Source: Sepioteuthis lessoniana
Lineage: Eukaryota > Mollusca > Cephalopoda > Myopsida > Loliginidae
Direction: 5' to 3'
Assembly: GCA_963585895.1 (NCBI GenBank)
Contig: OY757921.1
Span: 80,703,127-80,767,126, forward strand
Length of the DNA stretch: 64,000 nucleotides
This document shows, one piece after another, positions 34,289 to 45,301 of the stretch. The notes under the pieces are model-generated. The model was not told the DNA's origin. It searched no databases and worked only from the letters and a program-made list of their open reading frames with translations. The translations under genes and the position numbers were made by a program. The number at the start of each line of letters is the position of its first letter. Positions within the stretch are counted from its first letter, which is position 1.

Positions 34289-37200
34289 TGAATCGTTCCC
34301 AGGTCCATGTATCCACTCAGCATCATCACACATTTAACGTTCAAATCCAACCTGATCTCCGATCGCCCCTTGTTCAGGTCAACCTCCGCAACAACGGCAT
34401 CACATTCTCCGGTGTAGGCATGCTGGATTCCGGATGCACGACTTGCATCATTCCCATTTCTCGCTTACCTGAAGATGCAAGAAGACACATGTCCAAAACC
34501 AACATCCGAGTCAAAGGAATCGGAGGGAACATCTCTATTCTGGGCAAGCTCACCTGCGACATTACCTTGGGTGACGATACTTCTCCCGCTTTCTGCAACG
34601 TCGACACACTGATCACGACATCAGACATTCCCATCTTGATCGGCCAGAACATACTCGGCCACCACACACTGTTATCCTATACTATCGATAACCAGAAGGC
34701 GACTGTAGAACTTGCGCGCACACTCCCATCTGGCAAGCTAAAACATACTGTCCCGCTCTCTACAACCGTCCATCCAAGGATAAAACCGACCCACAACCTT
34801 TCACACGGCGCCCTAACCGTTTCCAACGAGGAACCACGAGCCACAGCCAGATCATCGCCTAACGGGTTGACTCTCAACCAAAAACTCCATTGGCTTAAGC
34901 AAACCGTAGGCCTATCGCTTCCAGACCATCATAGCCGTAGTGAATTAGAAGCTACCGCCGATTTACTCATCAGCTATGCGGACATTCTCGGCACCGACGA
35001 CAATAGAAGGGGCACTTTCATCAAGCCCATACGCATACCAACCAACGGCCAGTCCAGGAGCCAAAAACAGCACCCTTTAGCCCAAGCACTGGAGGATGAT
35101 GTTGACGCGGAAATTGCCCGCATGGCAAGTGAGGGTGTTATCGAACCTTGCAACGACCCTAAAGGATTTAACAGTCCCGTTTTTGCCGTCCGCAAGAAAA
35201 ACGGAAAGATTCGAGTGGTCGCAAATTTCAAAAGAACCCTCAACAAGGTTTTAGTCGATCTCGACCCATACCCAATACCTACCATTGACTCGACATTCAA
35301 CAAGATTGGCGAAGGTAACAAGTACTTCTCAACACTCGACCTCCGCAATGGCTATTGGCAAATCGTCATTGACGAACGTGACCGCCATAAAACGGCCTTT
35401 ACTTGGAAAGGACGCTGTTTCCAATACACCCGTCTGGCTTTCGGTCTAACATCCGCTGGACAAATCTTCTCGCGATGCATAGCTGAGGCTCTCGACACAG
35501 TTGCCTCACGCGCGAACATATCGTCATATATTGACGATAATCTTGTCCACGCCAAAACCTTCGAGGAATATGTGACAGCACTGGAGCAATTATTTATTGC
35601 TCTACGCAAGTTCGGATTAAAACTAAACCCGGAAAAATGCATTTTTCTTGCGTCCGAAGCTAAATTTCTCGGTCGCATCGTGAATAGCGACAGGTTCAAG
35701 GCCGACCCCGAATATGTCCGCGCCATTATCGACATGAAACCCCCGACAACGAGAAAAGAACTACAAAGTCTCATCGGACGTCTCGTATGGATTCGGCAAT
35801 TCATCGAGACACACCTTAACGAGAGCATCAGAACCGACATGTTCTCCAATCTAATGGCCCCCATAAACGAACTAAATAAGCCCGGACGAACATTCGTCTG
35901 GACCGAAGGGGCCAACAAGGCTTTCAATAAAATTAAGAAGCGCCTCGCTTCACCACCAATCATTTCATTCCCCGACTTCACCGGACTCTTTACCCTCACC
36001 ACCGACGCCAGCGATATCGCATGTGGGGCCATTCTCATGCAAGAGAATAAACACGGCCGAAAGAAAATAATAGCAGTTGCCTCACACACCTTTAACGCGA
36101 CGGAGCGCAACTGGTCAACAACTGAACGCGAAGCATATGCGATAAAATGGGCCATCACCAAATTCGATTACTTCTTGCGTAGTCGTCCCTTCGTCGTCCT
36201 CACAGATCATCGATCTCTCACATACTTGGATCAACGTGAATTCAACAATGCGAAGATACGACGATGGCAGGAGGAAATATCGTGCTACAAATTCGTCTTG
36301 GAATATGTAGAAGGTGAATCGAATGTCTGGGCAGACATGCTCAGTCGGAGATATGGCCACAGCAAGGACAACCTTACGGCAGACCCCACACCTGCAGGGA
36401 AGCGCTTCAAACTCCAAGGCTCCAGTCTAAACATCTACGTTCCATCCTGGTGCATGGACGAAATCAAGAGCTCCCAGCTGCTCCCTGGGACTCACACAAC
36501 ACGGAACATTCAGCATCATCTGCAGGCCATCGACGCATTCCTCGCGTTTCATGCCACATCGACCATCCCGGTTGAAGAGATAGCTGACCACATGGGTATT
36601 GCAGCGGAACAAGCCTCTGATGACACACTTTCAAAAATCATCAGAGCTCTTCAGTTGGCAACCCCAAGACCGGACGCTACCCTACTCGACCCCAAAGATC
36701 ATCGTACCGGGCTATATAACAAACACATGCACCAATTCTACTTGGAACCTGGTACATCTGTATTGATGATCAGGGATACTACAAACACACCAAAACTGGT
36801 AGTACCCTACAAGCTCCGGACAAAATATCTCCACCAAGCCCATGACTGTGTCAACCACTCAGGGATCTCCCGCATGCAGGAACACCTATCCAGCTACTGG
36901 TGGGAGTTCAAAAATCGCGATATCAGGGTGTATGTTCAGTCATGCCAAACCTGCGCTAAACGCAAGGGAAATTACGGCATGCGCCGAAACTGGTCCACGG
37001 GCCATTGCAAGAGAGGCGGAAAACCATTCGAGGTTGTCTACATAGATTTTGTCTCAATGCCCCTCTCAAAGGGCAAGCGGTACATACTTACTATTCTAGA
37101 CAGCTTCAGCCGCCACCTCATGGCCATACCATGTGCCAGAGACCGCGCAATCGACGCAGCCCGCGGACTCTACCAGTTCTTTCTTCGTCACCGCGAGATT

Positions 37201-38130
37201 CCCCGCATTGTCTCCTCCGACCGAGGAACCCACTTCACTGGTGAGGCCTACAAGGAATTTTGTGACCTAACCTCGATCACCCGGGAACTTCACTGCCCGT
37301 GGTGACCACAAAGCTCGGGGAACATTGAGAGGCAACACCGGACCTTAAAAAACGCCCTTTACATGATCTGCGAAGACAGAAACTGTGAATGGACGGACGT
37401 TCTCGAATCCGCAGTTTCCTCAATGAATGCCACAGCCAACACCGCCAATGGTGCATCCCCGCATTACATTATCACCGGCCGCCAACCAAACATTGGTCTA
37501 CCGAAGATCCCCTGCCAAGACATCGTTAACAACAACCCAGGTGCTTACGGTATGCAGATAAACGCTCTGCTCCGACAGGTGCATCAAAGAGTCGCCTTGG
37601 CGAACAACGAGGCTGACCACAAAATGGAAGCCAAACTGAACCGCAGCATCTTCAAAGACCCGATACAAGTCGGTGACAAGGTGCTACTCCACCGACCGCA
37701 ATCCGCAACAGCCCACTTGTCTCACCTGCCTTGGATAGGTGACTTTGAGGTCACCAAAACGAACGGTTTGGTAATTCAAGTGAAAAACGACAACTGTGAA
37801 ACGCATTGGGTTCACCGTGGACACGTCCGTCGACTCGTACCACGACCAAATGACCTGCAACACATGCATCGACCACCCCCACCTCCAGCTCTATCCCCAC
37901 CTCACCAAATTCCCAATCACCCGTCGACACGACCACTCCTATCTCCTTGTCCACCCCGGCAACCTACCCATCACCCGTTGTCACAACTCCCTACACTTTC
38001 GTCAGGGGAGCATCTCGTCGCAAATGACTGCAGTTCCGGAGACAATACCCAAAACCCAACGAAACGAACAACACGAGGGCAACTCCCAGCACGCTTTAAA
38101 GACTTCGTTATGTGCCAAAAAACAAAATAG
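34285..38130 (+). pseudogene. pol region of the LTR element, broken
   Basis: In order: an aspartic protease motif LDSGCTTCII near 34424; reverse transcriptase with FSTLDLRNGYWQI and the YIDDN active-site box near 35530; RNase H with TDASDIACGAIL near 36003 and LTDHRSLTYLD near 36202; then an HHCC zinc-binding module (HDCVNHSG...CQTCAKRK) and the integrase core (YIDFVSMPLSKGKR, VSSDRGTHF). The C-terminus is proline- and histidine-rich. The protease-RT-RNase H-integrase order places it in Ty3/gypsy. Integrase codons and GC content differ strongly from the AT-rich surroundings. Confidence 0.88.
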
Positions 38131-38216
38131 ATAATACACAACACCAAAACAAAACACGCACGCAAGCAAGCACTAACAACATAGCAACTTCAAATCATGG
38201 TAAGATCTGGGGGAGC

Positions 38217-38846
38217 TGTTACAAGACGAGATCTTGCCTTGATTTGAAAAAACAAAAAGAAAGAAAAGAAGAAAAGAAAAAAAGAAACGGAAGTTAACAC
38301 TTCGAGTTCTCAACTAAAAATGAAAAGTTAGTCGCTCACGCATAGGCTCCGCGCAGAACTTCCGTTTGCGATAAATTAACAAAAAAAAAAAATACATTAA
38401 TAAATATCCAATCGGAACGTTTCCCGCGGGGCACAAAAATTGCCATTCTGAGCCTACAGAAAACGTATAAATAGACGGACCAAACAATCATCAGCCCAGT
38501 TGCGTTCCTACACCACAGACTTGTTCCCTCACACGACCCGTGTTAAGGATTCTTCACCCCGTCTGGCGCCTGTCATCCGATACATCAAACGCTCTCCGCA
38601 GCTACCAACGTATCCTAATTCCGAGAAAACCATCCCTTCACCACGAGACAAGTACAGTACATGAACTTTGTAGCTACTGCCACTGAATTCATTCTTTGAC
38701 TGTGAACGTATTTCTCCGTTCTACTCTCTGTACTTACTCTATCTATAAAAAATTTCTATAACCTCATTACTGTGTTATTGTGAGTATATATACGTTCTTT
38801 GTTTTGCAACCATACGCATTTCTCGCCCACAACTCAGAATATAACA
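38217..38846 (+). repeat. 3' LTR
   Basis: Nearly identical to 32361-32988. It is preceded by the purine tract ATCTGGGGGAG and followed by ATAT, the target duplication. Confidence 0.93.
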
Positions 38847-38886
38847 ATATACCATTAAACAAAGAAACCAAAACCATGTACACACC

Positions 38887-39087
38887 AGGGGTTACTGAAA
38901 AATTCTCATCCTAACCAAGAAGAGAATGACTTGAAGTCACTAAACATGCTATTTCACATACATCCCACAGTTCAAGACATTTGGCAGATCATTTCTCAAA
39001 TTTCTTTAACTCTTCTCCTACCCTCCCCCCAAATTAAACCAAAGCTCATTTTCTTCTTGGATGGATTGAGAACTTTTCAACACCCCT
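38887..39087. mobile_element. Mariner-derived MITE, ~200 bp
   Basis: Left end AGGGGTTACTGAAAAATTCT continues CATCCTAACCAAGAAGAGAA. The right end, inverted, is AGGGGTGTTGAAAAGTTCTC continuing with ATCCATCCAAGAAGAAAA. Arms of ~45 bp surround a short non-coding centre. A matching single end lies at 45302. Confidence 0.7.
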
Positions 39088-39094
39088 TCCTGTG

Positions 39095-39985
39095 CACGCA
39101 TGTATGTATTTACTCAACTCCTCTGTCACAAGCAAGATGCATTGCAAGATCAATTTTTAAGGAGAATCCAACTGATTTGAATTCAGAGTTTTCTTTCTTC
39201 TAGATTGGTTGGCTCACCAAGGCCTTTTTCCATGGCCTTTTGACCACTGGCTCTGGTTGGGCCGCCTTCAGGTGGACAAATAATCAATGACAGGCAAAGC
39301 ATAGGACTAGATCTTCGAGTCTGGTTCAAGCTATGAACAAGCCTACATGCCAGACTCACATTGCACTTACTAAGTCAATGTCAAGCAAGGTCACCTGGCT
39401 CATATTGCTTCCAGTGAGCCTATGATCATCATAGTCTAGCAAGGCACGAGTTTCAAATCTTGCTCTACCTTCCCCTTCCCTAAACCCGCACTATAAAAAA
39501 GACCTAGTGTCAAATCCTGTCTCGTGGGAGGCAAAAATAAATAAATACCAAGGCTAAGAAACCCAGTCCATAGCTGAAGAGAGAACAGATGGGTTCATGC
39601 CTTTCCTAAAAGCATTGTCTAGGAATTGAACTCAAGTTGCCAAATCCATTTCCTATGATAAGAATCACTACACTTAGAGAACCTGTATGTATTTATCCAA
39701 TCCCCTCTCTACAGTGAGCAGATTGAAACAAGATCAATTTTTAAGCTAAGTACAGCTGATTTGAAATCAGTTTTCCTTCATCTTTGACTGGTTGCCTTCA
39801 CAAAGCTAGGAAACCCAGTCTGCCCTATCATTTATCCGTAATTGCAGAGGGGGAAAGAATTGACGGATTCATGCCTTTTTTTCATGAGTATTAGAGCAAA
39901 ATGAAATGCAAACAGCTTTATCCAGGATTTGAGCTTGAGTCACTGATTCCAATTCCTATAATGATAACCATAATACTAAATGCAC
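39095..39985 (-). mobile_element. Cluster of SINE B fragments
   Basis: Three SINE B pieces in complement: 39095-39235 (GATTTGAATTCAGAGTTTTC), 39505-39685 (GGGTTCATGCCTTTCCTAAA) and 39690-39985 (CAGCTGATTTGAAATCAGTT, ATGATAACCATAATACTAAA). The spacer 39240-39500 holds a B-box-like CACGAGTTTCAAATCTTG, perhaps yet another tRNA-headed SINE, unresolved. Confidence 0.6.
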
Positions 39986-40193
39986 CTGCATGTGTACAAA
40001 TGCACATATATATACAATAGTATTTTGCATCAAATTACAATATTTATATGAAAAAAAAACAAAAAAAAAAAACAATATATCTTATTTAAAAAAAGATCTT
40101 ATCTAAGTAATTACAGAATATCAAATTACACAACTGAAAGCCCCCCTAAAATAATGCTAACCTATAAAAAGTTGCTTGAATAAGTGTACTTAC

Positions 40194-40340
40194 CTTTACT
40201 TATAAATGGGCCTTGAATTTTAGATTTTATTGTTTGAACATTTTGTATGTGACATGTAGTTTCAGCAAAGCCAATTGATTTGTTGGCTCTGTCAAATATA
40301 ATGTAGTAGCCCTCCATAATAACTGCACCTATAACTGTAC
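40194..40340 (-). CDS. BACE1: BACE1-like beta-secretase, penultimate exon
   Basis: 147 bp between acceptor TTTTCAG and donor GTAAGT. Phase: it opens with two bases that complete a Gly codon and leaves one base for the next exon. It encodes TVIGAVIMEGYYIIFDRANK, then SIGFAETTCHIQNVQ and GPFISK. Human BACE1 has [20 protein letters not shown] and RIGFAVSACHV in the same place. The Cys of TTCH matches human C420. This is the end of the C-terminal lobe of the aspartyl protease fold and the start of the stalk. Identity is high enough that I have no serious alternative. Confidence 0.95.
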
Positions 40341-40534
40341 CTGAAAATGACCAAAAGAAATTCAGTCTAGCATAAAAATGTTTTCCGATTGTATCTAAAA
40401 TTAAATGAAACTGCACTATATTCTATTAAAGTTCAAAGATGCAAGGGAGGTAATCCAGTTAATATCTAATGCTGTGGAATGACAAAATTATTAAACTTTA
40501 TTTGACTTGCACAATGTAGTTAAAAAAAAAACAA

Positions 40535-40760
40535 AAAACATTTTATGGCATACAAGACGCACATCTAACTTTAAAATAATTCAATGCCATTATCACACCG
40601 CATCCCATTCACTGGTATTATGACTTGAAGGTTGTCAATTGAAGTTTAAAAATTGACAGCTATGAAGCTTGGAGGGCTTGTGGTGAGCAGCAGTCTACGA
40701 AATATCTTTGTAAACCATGCGTCTTATATACTGTCAAATACAGAATATTTGAAACTTGCT
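40535..40760. mobile_element. MITE with 'tataagacgca' type ends
   Basis: Left ATGGCATACAAGACGCAC; right ATGCGTCTTATATACTGTCA, inverted. Similar single ends occur at 47812 (TATTGTATTTGATAGCATAT) and 55155 (TACTGTATTTGATGGCATAT). Elements with such ends often use TTAA targets, not verified here. Confidence 0.5.
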
Positions 40761-41043
40761 GGTGTATGTATGTGTATACATACATAACGAAAAGAACTAT
40801 TCATTTATTTTAGTTGGTTTAGACAATCAAAAGGTAAAAAAAAGTAAAAAAATTCATCATATAAATTATCAAATGAGAAGTATAAAAAGTTGAAATAATG
40901 TTCTCTACTAAAAAAAATTATATAAATTTTGAATATATATAACTTATTACATAAAACTAAAATGATACAATAAAAATAGCTAAAAAATTTTCTTCAGTTG
41001 TGAAGCATGTCAAAAGAAAAGAGACACTTGAAATAGAAAAGTG

Positions 41044-42110
41044 CACCAATGACGATTGATATGACTGTCATCTGCTGGCAAGATCTAGGTTTTTGTCTGT
41101 CCCTTTGGTTTCTTTCATTTTCATTCTGTGGTTTGCTGGAATAGCAAAATCCATCAGATGACAAGTTTTTTTTTTTTTTTCTTCTTGTTAATTAATACTG
41201 TAACATATTGACCATCAACCGAGCCGTCAATCAAGAAAAAGGTGCATCCGGTCGAAGATATCAGGCTATCACCTTGACCTGTGGACGGGTTGAATTTGGT
41301 GCAGATGGGACGCCCACAGGAAGCAGGTAGGCGTCAAACAATTATATAACCAGGTACCACAGACGAATTGAGTCAGTTGGAGTTCGAGTTGCAGTTCAGT
41401 TCCACGCGGAGTGAGAACCAGCTCCAGACAGAGGGCTTGGGCCCTCATGACCCCGATTGAGCAGCCCAGCAGAATGAGGAAGAAGTGCTGCTATAGTCAG
41501 AGGAACTTGGGGTCAATATGTGGCAGTCTGTTCCGTCTCCAACTCACCTCTCACACATAACCAACGTCAACCCTTTCGCAACCCTTTTGAGAATAAAGAA
41601 GTGTGTTTGTTCGTCATTATTGTTGATTATGTTTCCGTGTATAGTTGTATATGTATTATCTGGCTATACAACAATACTATGTCTGGTCCTCTGATTGAGA
41701 TTAGGTGATCAATTTGTATCTTAAAGTCCCATAGAACTTTATGGGTCTTGTTTTCTATGACAGATTCTGGTTTGTGCATATATTGTTTATCAGTCTATTC
41801 AAATTCTAATCTCTTGCACAATTCCTAGTGGATCAACTTTCCCACCCAGTTATGCCAAGTCTTCTATTTCTTTTATGATAGTTTACTGTATTCACTTATG
41901 TGATTAACTGTTTCATTTCTGTCATTACATAATCTACACTTGCTATTCTTCTGCTTATTATCAATTTTTGTTTTGGCATAATTTGTTCTCATGGAATTAT
42001 TTTGTGCTGCTATTAACAAAAGATTCTGTTTTTCTCTCGTCAGCTTTCCCCATCTTAGTCATGTCCAGATCATTTTATTTGCAATTTCCTTAATTTGTCA
42101 TTTGTAGTAT
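41044..42110 (-). pseudogene. LINE C-terminal domain fragment, split by a solo LTR
   Basis: On the minus strand, from about 42080 downward: MTKMGK-like start, then YAKTKIDNKQKNSKCRLCND, ETVNHI, YMHKPESVIENKTHKVLWDF. The sequence resumes beyond the LTR with INKKKK, THLMDFAIPANHRM-like and DKNLDLA. This is the 'CRxC...H' domain found at the C-terminus of one LINE polymerase type in molluscs and other animals. It has several stops and frame changes. It is interrupted by the LTR at 41199-41673. Confidence 0.7.
41199..41673. mobile_element. Solo LTR with 4-bp TSD
   Basis: Starts TGTAACATATTGACCATCAA and ends GGCTATACAACA. It is flanked by ATAC (41195-41198, 41674-41677). If read on the plus strand, ATTATATAACCAGG near 41340 is TATA-like and GAGAATAAAG near 41590 contains a poly(A) signal. 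Internal CpGs contrast with the surroundings. No internal retroelement sequence remains, so recombination between two LTRs is the likely origin. Not related in sequence to the LTRs at 32 and 38 kb. Confidence 0.75.
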
Positions 42111-42249
42111 TCCTACAGTTGTTTTTCTTCACATTTTTGTTTCCTATATTTTGTGATTGTCATTTTTTATCTTTGTTATTAAGTTATTTCTGTTGATATT
42201 ACTGCTGTCATTATTTCAGTCTTGATGAGTTTTTTTCCATACACTGGTG

Positions 42250-42541
42250 ATATTTCACTGGAATTTAACTGACAGCAGGTTTATTCAGGTCTCCAGGACT
42301 CTTCTGAGTATTCTAGCTGATCTTAATTAGGATCTAGTCTGGATGGTCCTAATTCTTCCTCTGATCTCCAATTCCTCCAGTCTTTTTAACAAGCCTTTGT
42401 GGACCTTTTTTAAGAGCACCAATTACAAATGGTATCACTGTCACCCTCATGTTAAATAGTTGTTTCTTTAGTTCTCTGGTAAGATCCAAGTATTTGTCTA
42501 TCTTTTTATTTCTTTTCATCTTATTTCTATTGTTTTTAATC
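42250..42541 (-). pseudogene. Second LINE C-terminal end fragment
   Basis: Minus strand: KIDKYLDLTRELKKQLFNM, VTVIPFVIGALKKGPQRL, then the RSARILRRVLET-like end. In an intact LINE this follows the domain at 41044-42110, but here it lies before it. These are therefore two separate insertions or a rearrangement. Confidence 0.65.
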
Positions 42542-42684
42542 ACAATTCTCAGGTTATTATTCTAAAATCATTAAGAATACAATGTGGATTGGAAATAAAG
42601 AAATATTAATGGTAGATAGTTGATAGAAAAACAAACAAATTTCATAAATGTAATTAGGAAAGTAAAAACTGAATATATTCATAC

Positions 42685-42772
42685 CTGAATCAGATCCCGC
42701 AATGGCAAACTTGAAACAGTCTCCATTATTCAACATGGAGGCAGAGGCATCCCCTACAGATCGCAAATATTG
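42685..42772 (-). CDS. BACE1: BACE1-like beta-secretase, exon n-2
   Basis: 88 bp between acceptor AAATTTGCAG and donor GTATGA. It starts in phase 0 and leaves one base. It encodes QYLRSVGDASASMLNNGDCF then KFAIAGSDSG. Human BACE1 has [28 protein letters not shown]. The Cys in GDCF matches human C380, the disulfide partner of the LCW cysteine in the exon at 44822. The loop ASASMLNN is two to three residues longer than the human one. Confidence 0.95.
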
Positions 42773-42801
42773 CTGCAAATTTTAAAAAAATGTGTTATAT
42801 T

Positions 42802-42803
<2 letters not shown>

Positions 42804-42838
<35 letters not shown>
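42804..42838. repeat. (TA)n microsatellite beside a BACE exon
   Basis: TA run starting about 30 bp upstream (in gene direction) of the exon 42685-42772. Confidence 0.9.
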
Positions 42839-42840
<2 letters not shown>

Positions 42841-42913
42841 TTAAATTAAGTATCTTTATTAATTTTAACAAAACCTTTAATTGTTAAAGTAAACATCAAA
42901 GAGATTAAAAAGC

Positions 42914-43245
42914 ATTCAACATGAAAGAAAAAGTAAAAGCCTAATTTCTAATAGGTTTGATTGTCACATACATATTTTCTAAGGTTGGTTGGTTGTATTC
43001 AACATGAAAGAAAAAGTAAAAGCCTAATTTCTAATAGGTTTGATTGTCACATACATATTTTCTAAGGTTGGTTGGTTGTATTCAACATGAAAGAAAAAGT
43101 AAAAGCCTAATTTCTAATAGGTTTGATTGTCACATACATATTTTCTAAGGTTGGTTGGTTGTATTCAACATGAAAGAAAAAGTAAAAGCCTAATTTCTAA
43201 TAGGTTTGATTGTCACATACATATTTTCTAAGGTTGGTTGGTTGT
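42914..43245. repeat. 83-bp tandem array, four copies
   Basis: Copies start at 42914, 42997, 43080 and 43163. Each begins ATTCAACATGAAAGAAAAAG and ends GGTTGGTTGGTTGT. I see no difference among the four. The unit's last bases are the start of the adjoining family X tail, so the array duplicated the X/flank junction. Confidence 0.95.
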
Positions 43246-43288
43246 ATTCAGTGGCATCTCAACATTTATAGGCTATTTAATGCAAAAT

Positions 43289-43336
<48 letters not shown>

Positions 43337-43985
43337 ATATGATTTGGAAGTGAATAGTTTGTATATAAGATTATTTTTAAATGACCCAGAGCTCCTTTAT
43401 TTGCACACAGTTCAATGGTTTCAATTATAGCTATCTAACAATGATAATTCTATTCAATATTAACCCTTTGTTTGCACACAATGAAGAGGTTACAAGTATT
43501 GCTATTTAACACTAATTATTCTATTCAACATTACTCATTCATTTGCATACAGTTAAAATGGTTCCAAGTATTGTTACCAATCACTAACAATTCAGTCAAA
43601 ACATCAGTCATTTGTTTACACACAGTTGAATAATCAAACACTTCTACGGGTGTCCTCATCCTGTAATGGACTGCGGGATTGTTGAATGGTTTCAATTATT
43701 GTGATCTAACACTAATAATTCTATTCAATATTAACCCTTTGTTTGCACACAGTGAAGTGGTTACAAGTATTGCTATTTAACACAGATCATTCTATTTAAC
43801 ATAACTCATTCATTTGTACACAGTTAAATGGTTCCAAATATTGCTCTGTATCACTAATAATTCAATTAAACAGTCATTTGTTTAAACACAGTTGAATGAT
43901 CAAACAGTTCTATTTGACCCATAGATCAGGTGTTACCACTCTGGGTTAGAGTGGACCTGGGAGCAATAGTAATGAAGGATAAGTG
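43246..43985 (-). mobile_element. Family X retroposon with expanded subrepeats
   Basis: Plus strand: tail complement GGCATCTCAACATTTATAGG, a TA run (43292-43333), then about seven to eight ~65-70-bp blocks of the form TTGTTTGCACACAGTGAAG-TGGTT...TATTGCTATTTAACACTA. It then has the core GAGTGGACCTGGGAGCAATA. The head is missing. A short piece like the SINE A head (GGTGTCCTCATCCTGTAATG) sits inside. Confidence 0.75.
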
Positions 43986-44235
43986 CTGGGATAGGTTTTT
44001 GTTTTAGGGAGTTCATTCAGTTCGAAGATCACTTCAGGTTTTTTTCAAATGACCCAAAATTGTGTTTGAGATAGGATGCTTTCATGTCTATTATTTAGAG
44101 ATTTTGGATTCTTGAGAGTAGACTTCATCTGAAGGCCAAAAGGTTTTATTGATTTTTCTTTTTTTTTCCAAAGTGTTGCTAATATTTAGGGTTGAGGATT
44201 CAGGCATAAGTTGGGTTGGATGGGCAAGATTTTGC

Positions 44236-44626
44236 TTGGTTGTGTTTTATGGCATATCAACTTTTGTAGATTAATAATGCCACATCCTGTTCAAATATAA
44301 AAAATGTGATTTGTAAACAAATAGTTTGTAGGTTACATCATTTTTAAACAAGACAGAGCTCATTTGTTTGCACACAGCTAAATGGTTTTAAGTATAATAA
44401 ATGATTAAATAGTTCTATTTGATCCACAGATGGGACCCTAATTCTGAGTCAGAGTGGACCTGGGAGTAATGGCAATGAAGAGGTACTCTAGATTCTCCAA
44501 AGTTCCCAGATTGGAATCTCACCATCAGATGGTTTACTGTCATATCCTGGAGACTTGATGGGAGTGGGTGGGAACTTTACTTCACTGCAGAGATGCAGTC
44601 AGCACATTCTACAGCCCCAGCTTTTT
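44236..44626 (-). mobile_element. Family X retroposon
   Basis: Tail complement TTTATGGCATATCAACTTTT, one or two GCACACAGCTAAATGG subrepeats, core CAGAGTGGACCTGGGAGTAA, head CATTCTACAGCCCCAGC. Confidence 0.75.
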
Positions 44627-44821
44627 TCTTAAATTGTAAATGAAACAATTTTTCGAATTTAAATCTATATTAAGGTGAAGTTTCTGTTTTCTTTGTTATC
44701 TTGCCTTTAAAACTATCCCAAAGCTTATAAAATCCATATATAACTTGCATGATAATGCTAAGATTGTTTTCTGAAATGTCAAGTGTTTTGTCAACCACTA
44801 AGGATAGTAACAGCAACTCAC

Positions 44822-44974
44822 GTGAGGGGAGATAACTAAATGAAATTCTGAATTGTTGCCAGTAGCCATAGCAATAGTAATAGTTGGAAAGCTACGGAAT
44901 GGGACTTCAGAATTCTCCCAGCAGAGCATGTCTTCCCCTTTCCAAAACATATTTGGTGGGCGCTGATTTACCAC
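44822..44974 (-). CDS. BACE1: BACE1-like beta-secretase, exon n-3
   Basis: 153 bp, phase 0 to phase 0, between acceptor TTTTCTAG and donor GTGAGT. It encodes VVNQRPPNMFWKGEDMLCWE, then NSEVPFRSFPTITIAMATGN and NSEFHLVISPH. Human BACE1 has [20 protein letters not shown] and WNIFPVISLYL...FRITILPQ here. The Cys of LCW matches human C330, and TGNNSEF contains a potential N-glycosylation site (NNS/NSE region). Two residues are inserted before MFW relative to human. Confidence 0.95.
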
Positions 44975-45070
44975 CTAGAAAACAAAAAATACAAAATAAA
45001 AATAAAAAATATGCTGCCAATATAAGAACTATACAAAAGAAAAGAAAAAAAGAGCTGAAATAATTATATA

Positions 45071-45071
<1 letters not shown>

Positions 45072-45106
<35 letters not shown>
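45072..45106. repeat. Poly-A run, ~35 bp
   Basis: A long A run. Others of note lie at 49817-49854 and 49902-49923. Confidence 0.9.
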
Positions 45107-45109
<3 letters not shown>

Positions 45110-45301
45110 AATGTTACTTCACAACCCTGCAAAATAATATTTTGTTAAATTTGCATACCAAAATGTGAGAAATTTCTTTTTATTTATTTATTTATTTTTA
45201 AAAATTTTCATCCAATATTAATTCAGAATAACTGAAAAGTAGATTTCTTTAAAAACCCATATAAGAAATATTATATTCTACTATTTAATCTACTTATATG
45301 A

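Larger units (their letters stand above)
32361..38846 (+). mobile_element. Ty3/gypsy-type LTR retrotransposon, broken
   Basis: A 6.5-kb element in the last BACE intron, antisense to the gene. It has two ~630-bp LTRs that begin TGTTACAAGACGAGATCTTG and end ACAACTCAGAATATAACA. They are about 99% identical, so the insertion is recent. The 4-bp target duplication is ATAT. A primer-binding-like TGGTGTCAAGCG follows the 5' LTR, and a purine tract (ATCTGGGGGAG) precedes the 3' LTR. In order it carries a gag region with a CCCH finger, then protease, reverse transcriptase, RNase H and integrase, the Metaviridae order. No envelope-like part is seen. The coding part looks largely whole but is interrupted about twice, so this copy is a fossil. 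Confidence 0.93.
32149..38876 (+). mobile_element. SINE A split by an LTR retrotransposon
   Basis: The SINE head and body lie at 32149-32360 (GAGTCCCTGTGGTTTAATGG, CCCTTGGGAAAAGTATGAAC, ending GGTTGATAT). The rest of its tail resumes at 38847 (ATATACCATTAAACAAAGAA). The 4-bp ATAT is present on both sides of the LTR element, so the SINE was the target. A possible SINE TSD is TACACAAG / TACACACC. Confidence 0.85.

Noticed and set aside
35352-36161. Long minus-strand open frames opposite the LTR-element pol region
   Set aside because: Shadows of the plus-strand polymerase caused by its higher GC content; no domain is recognisable in them.
42914-43245. Direct repeats that could suggest a CRISPR array
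   Set aside because: Copies abut without unique spacers and the host is a eukaryote; a plain tandem duplication.
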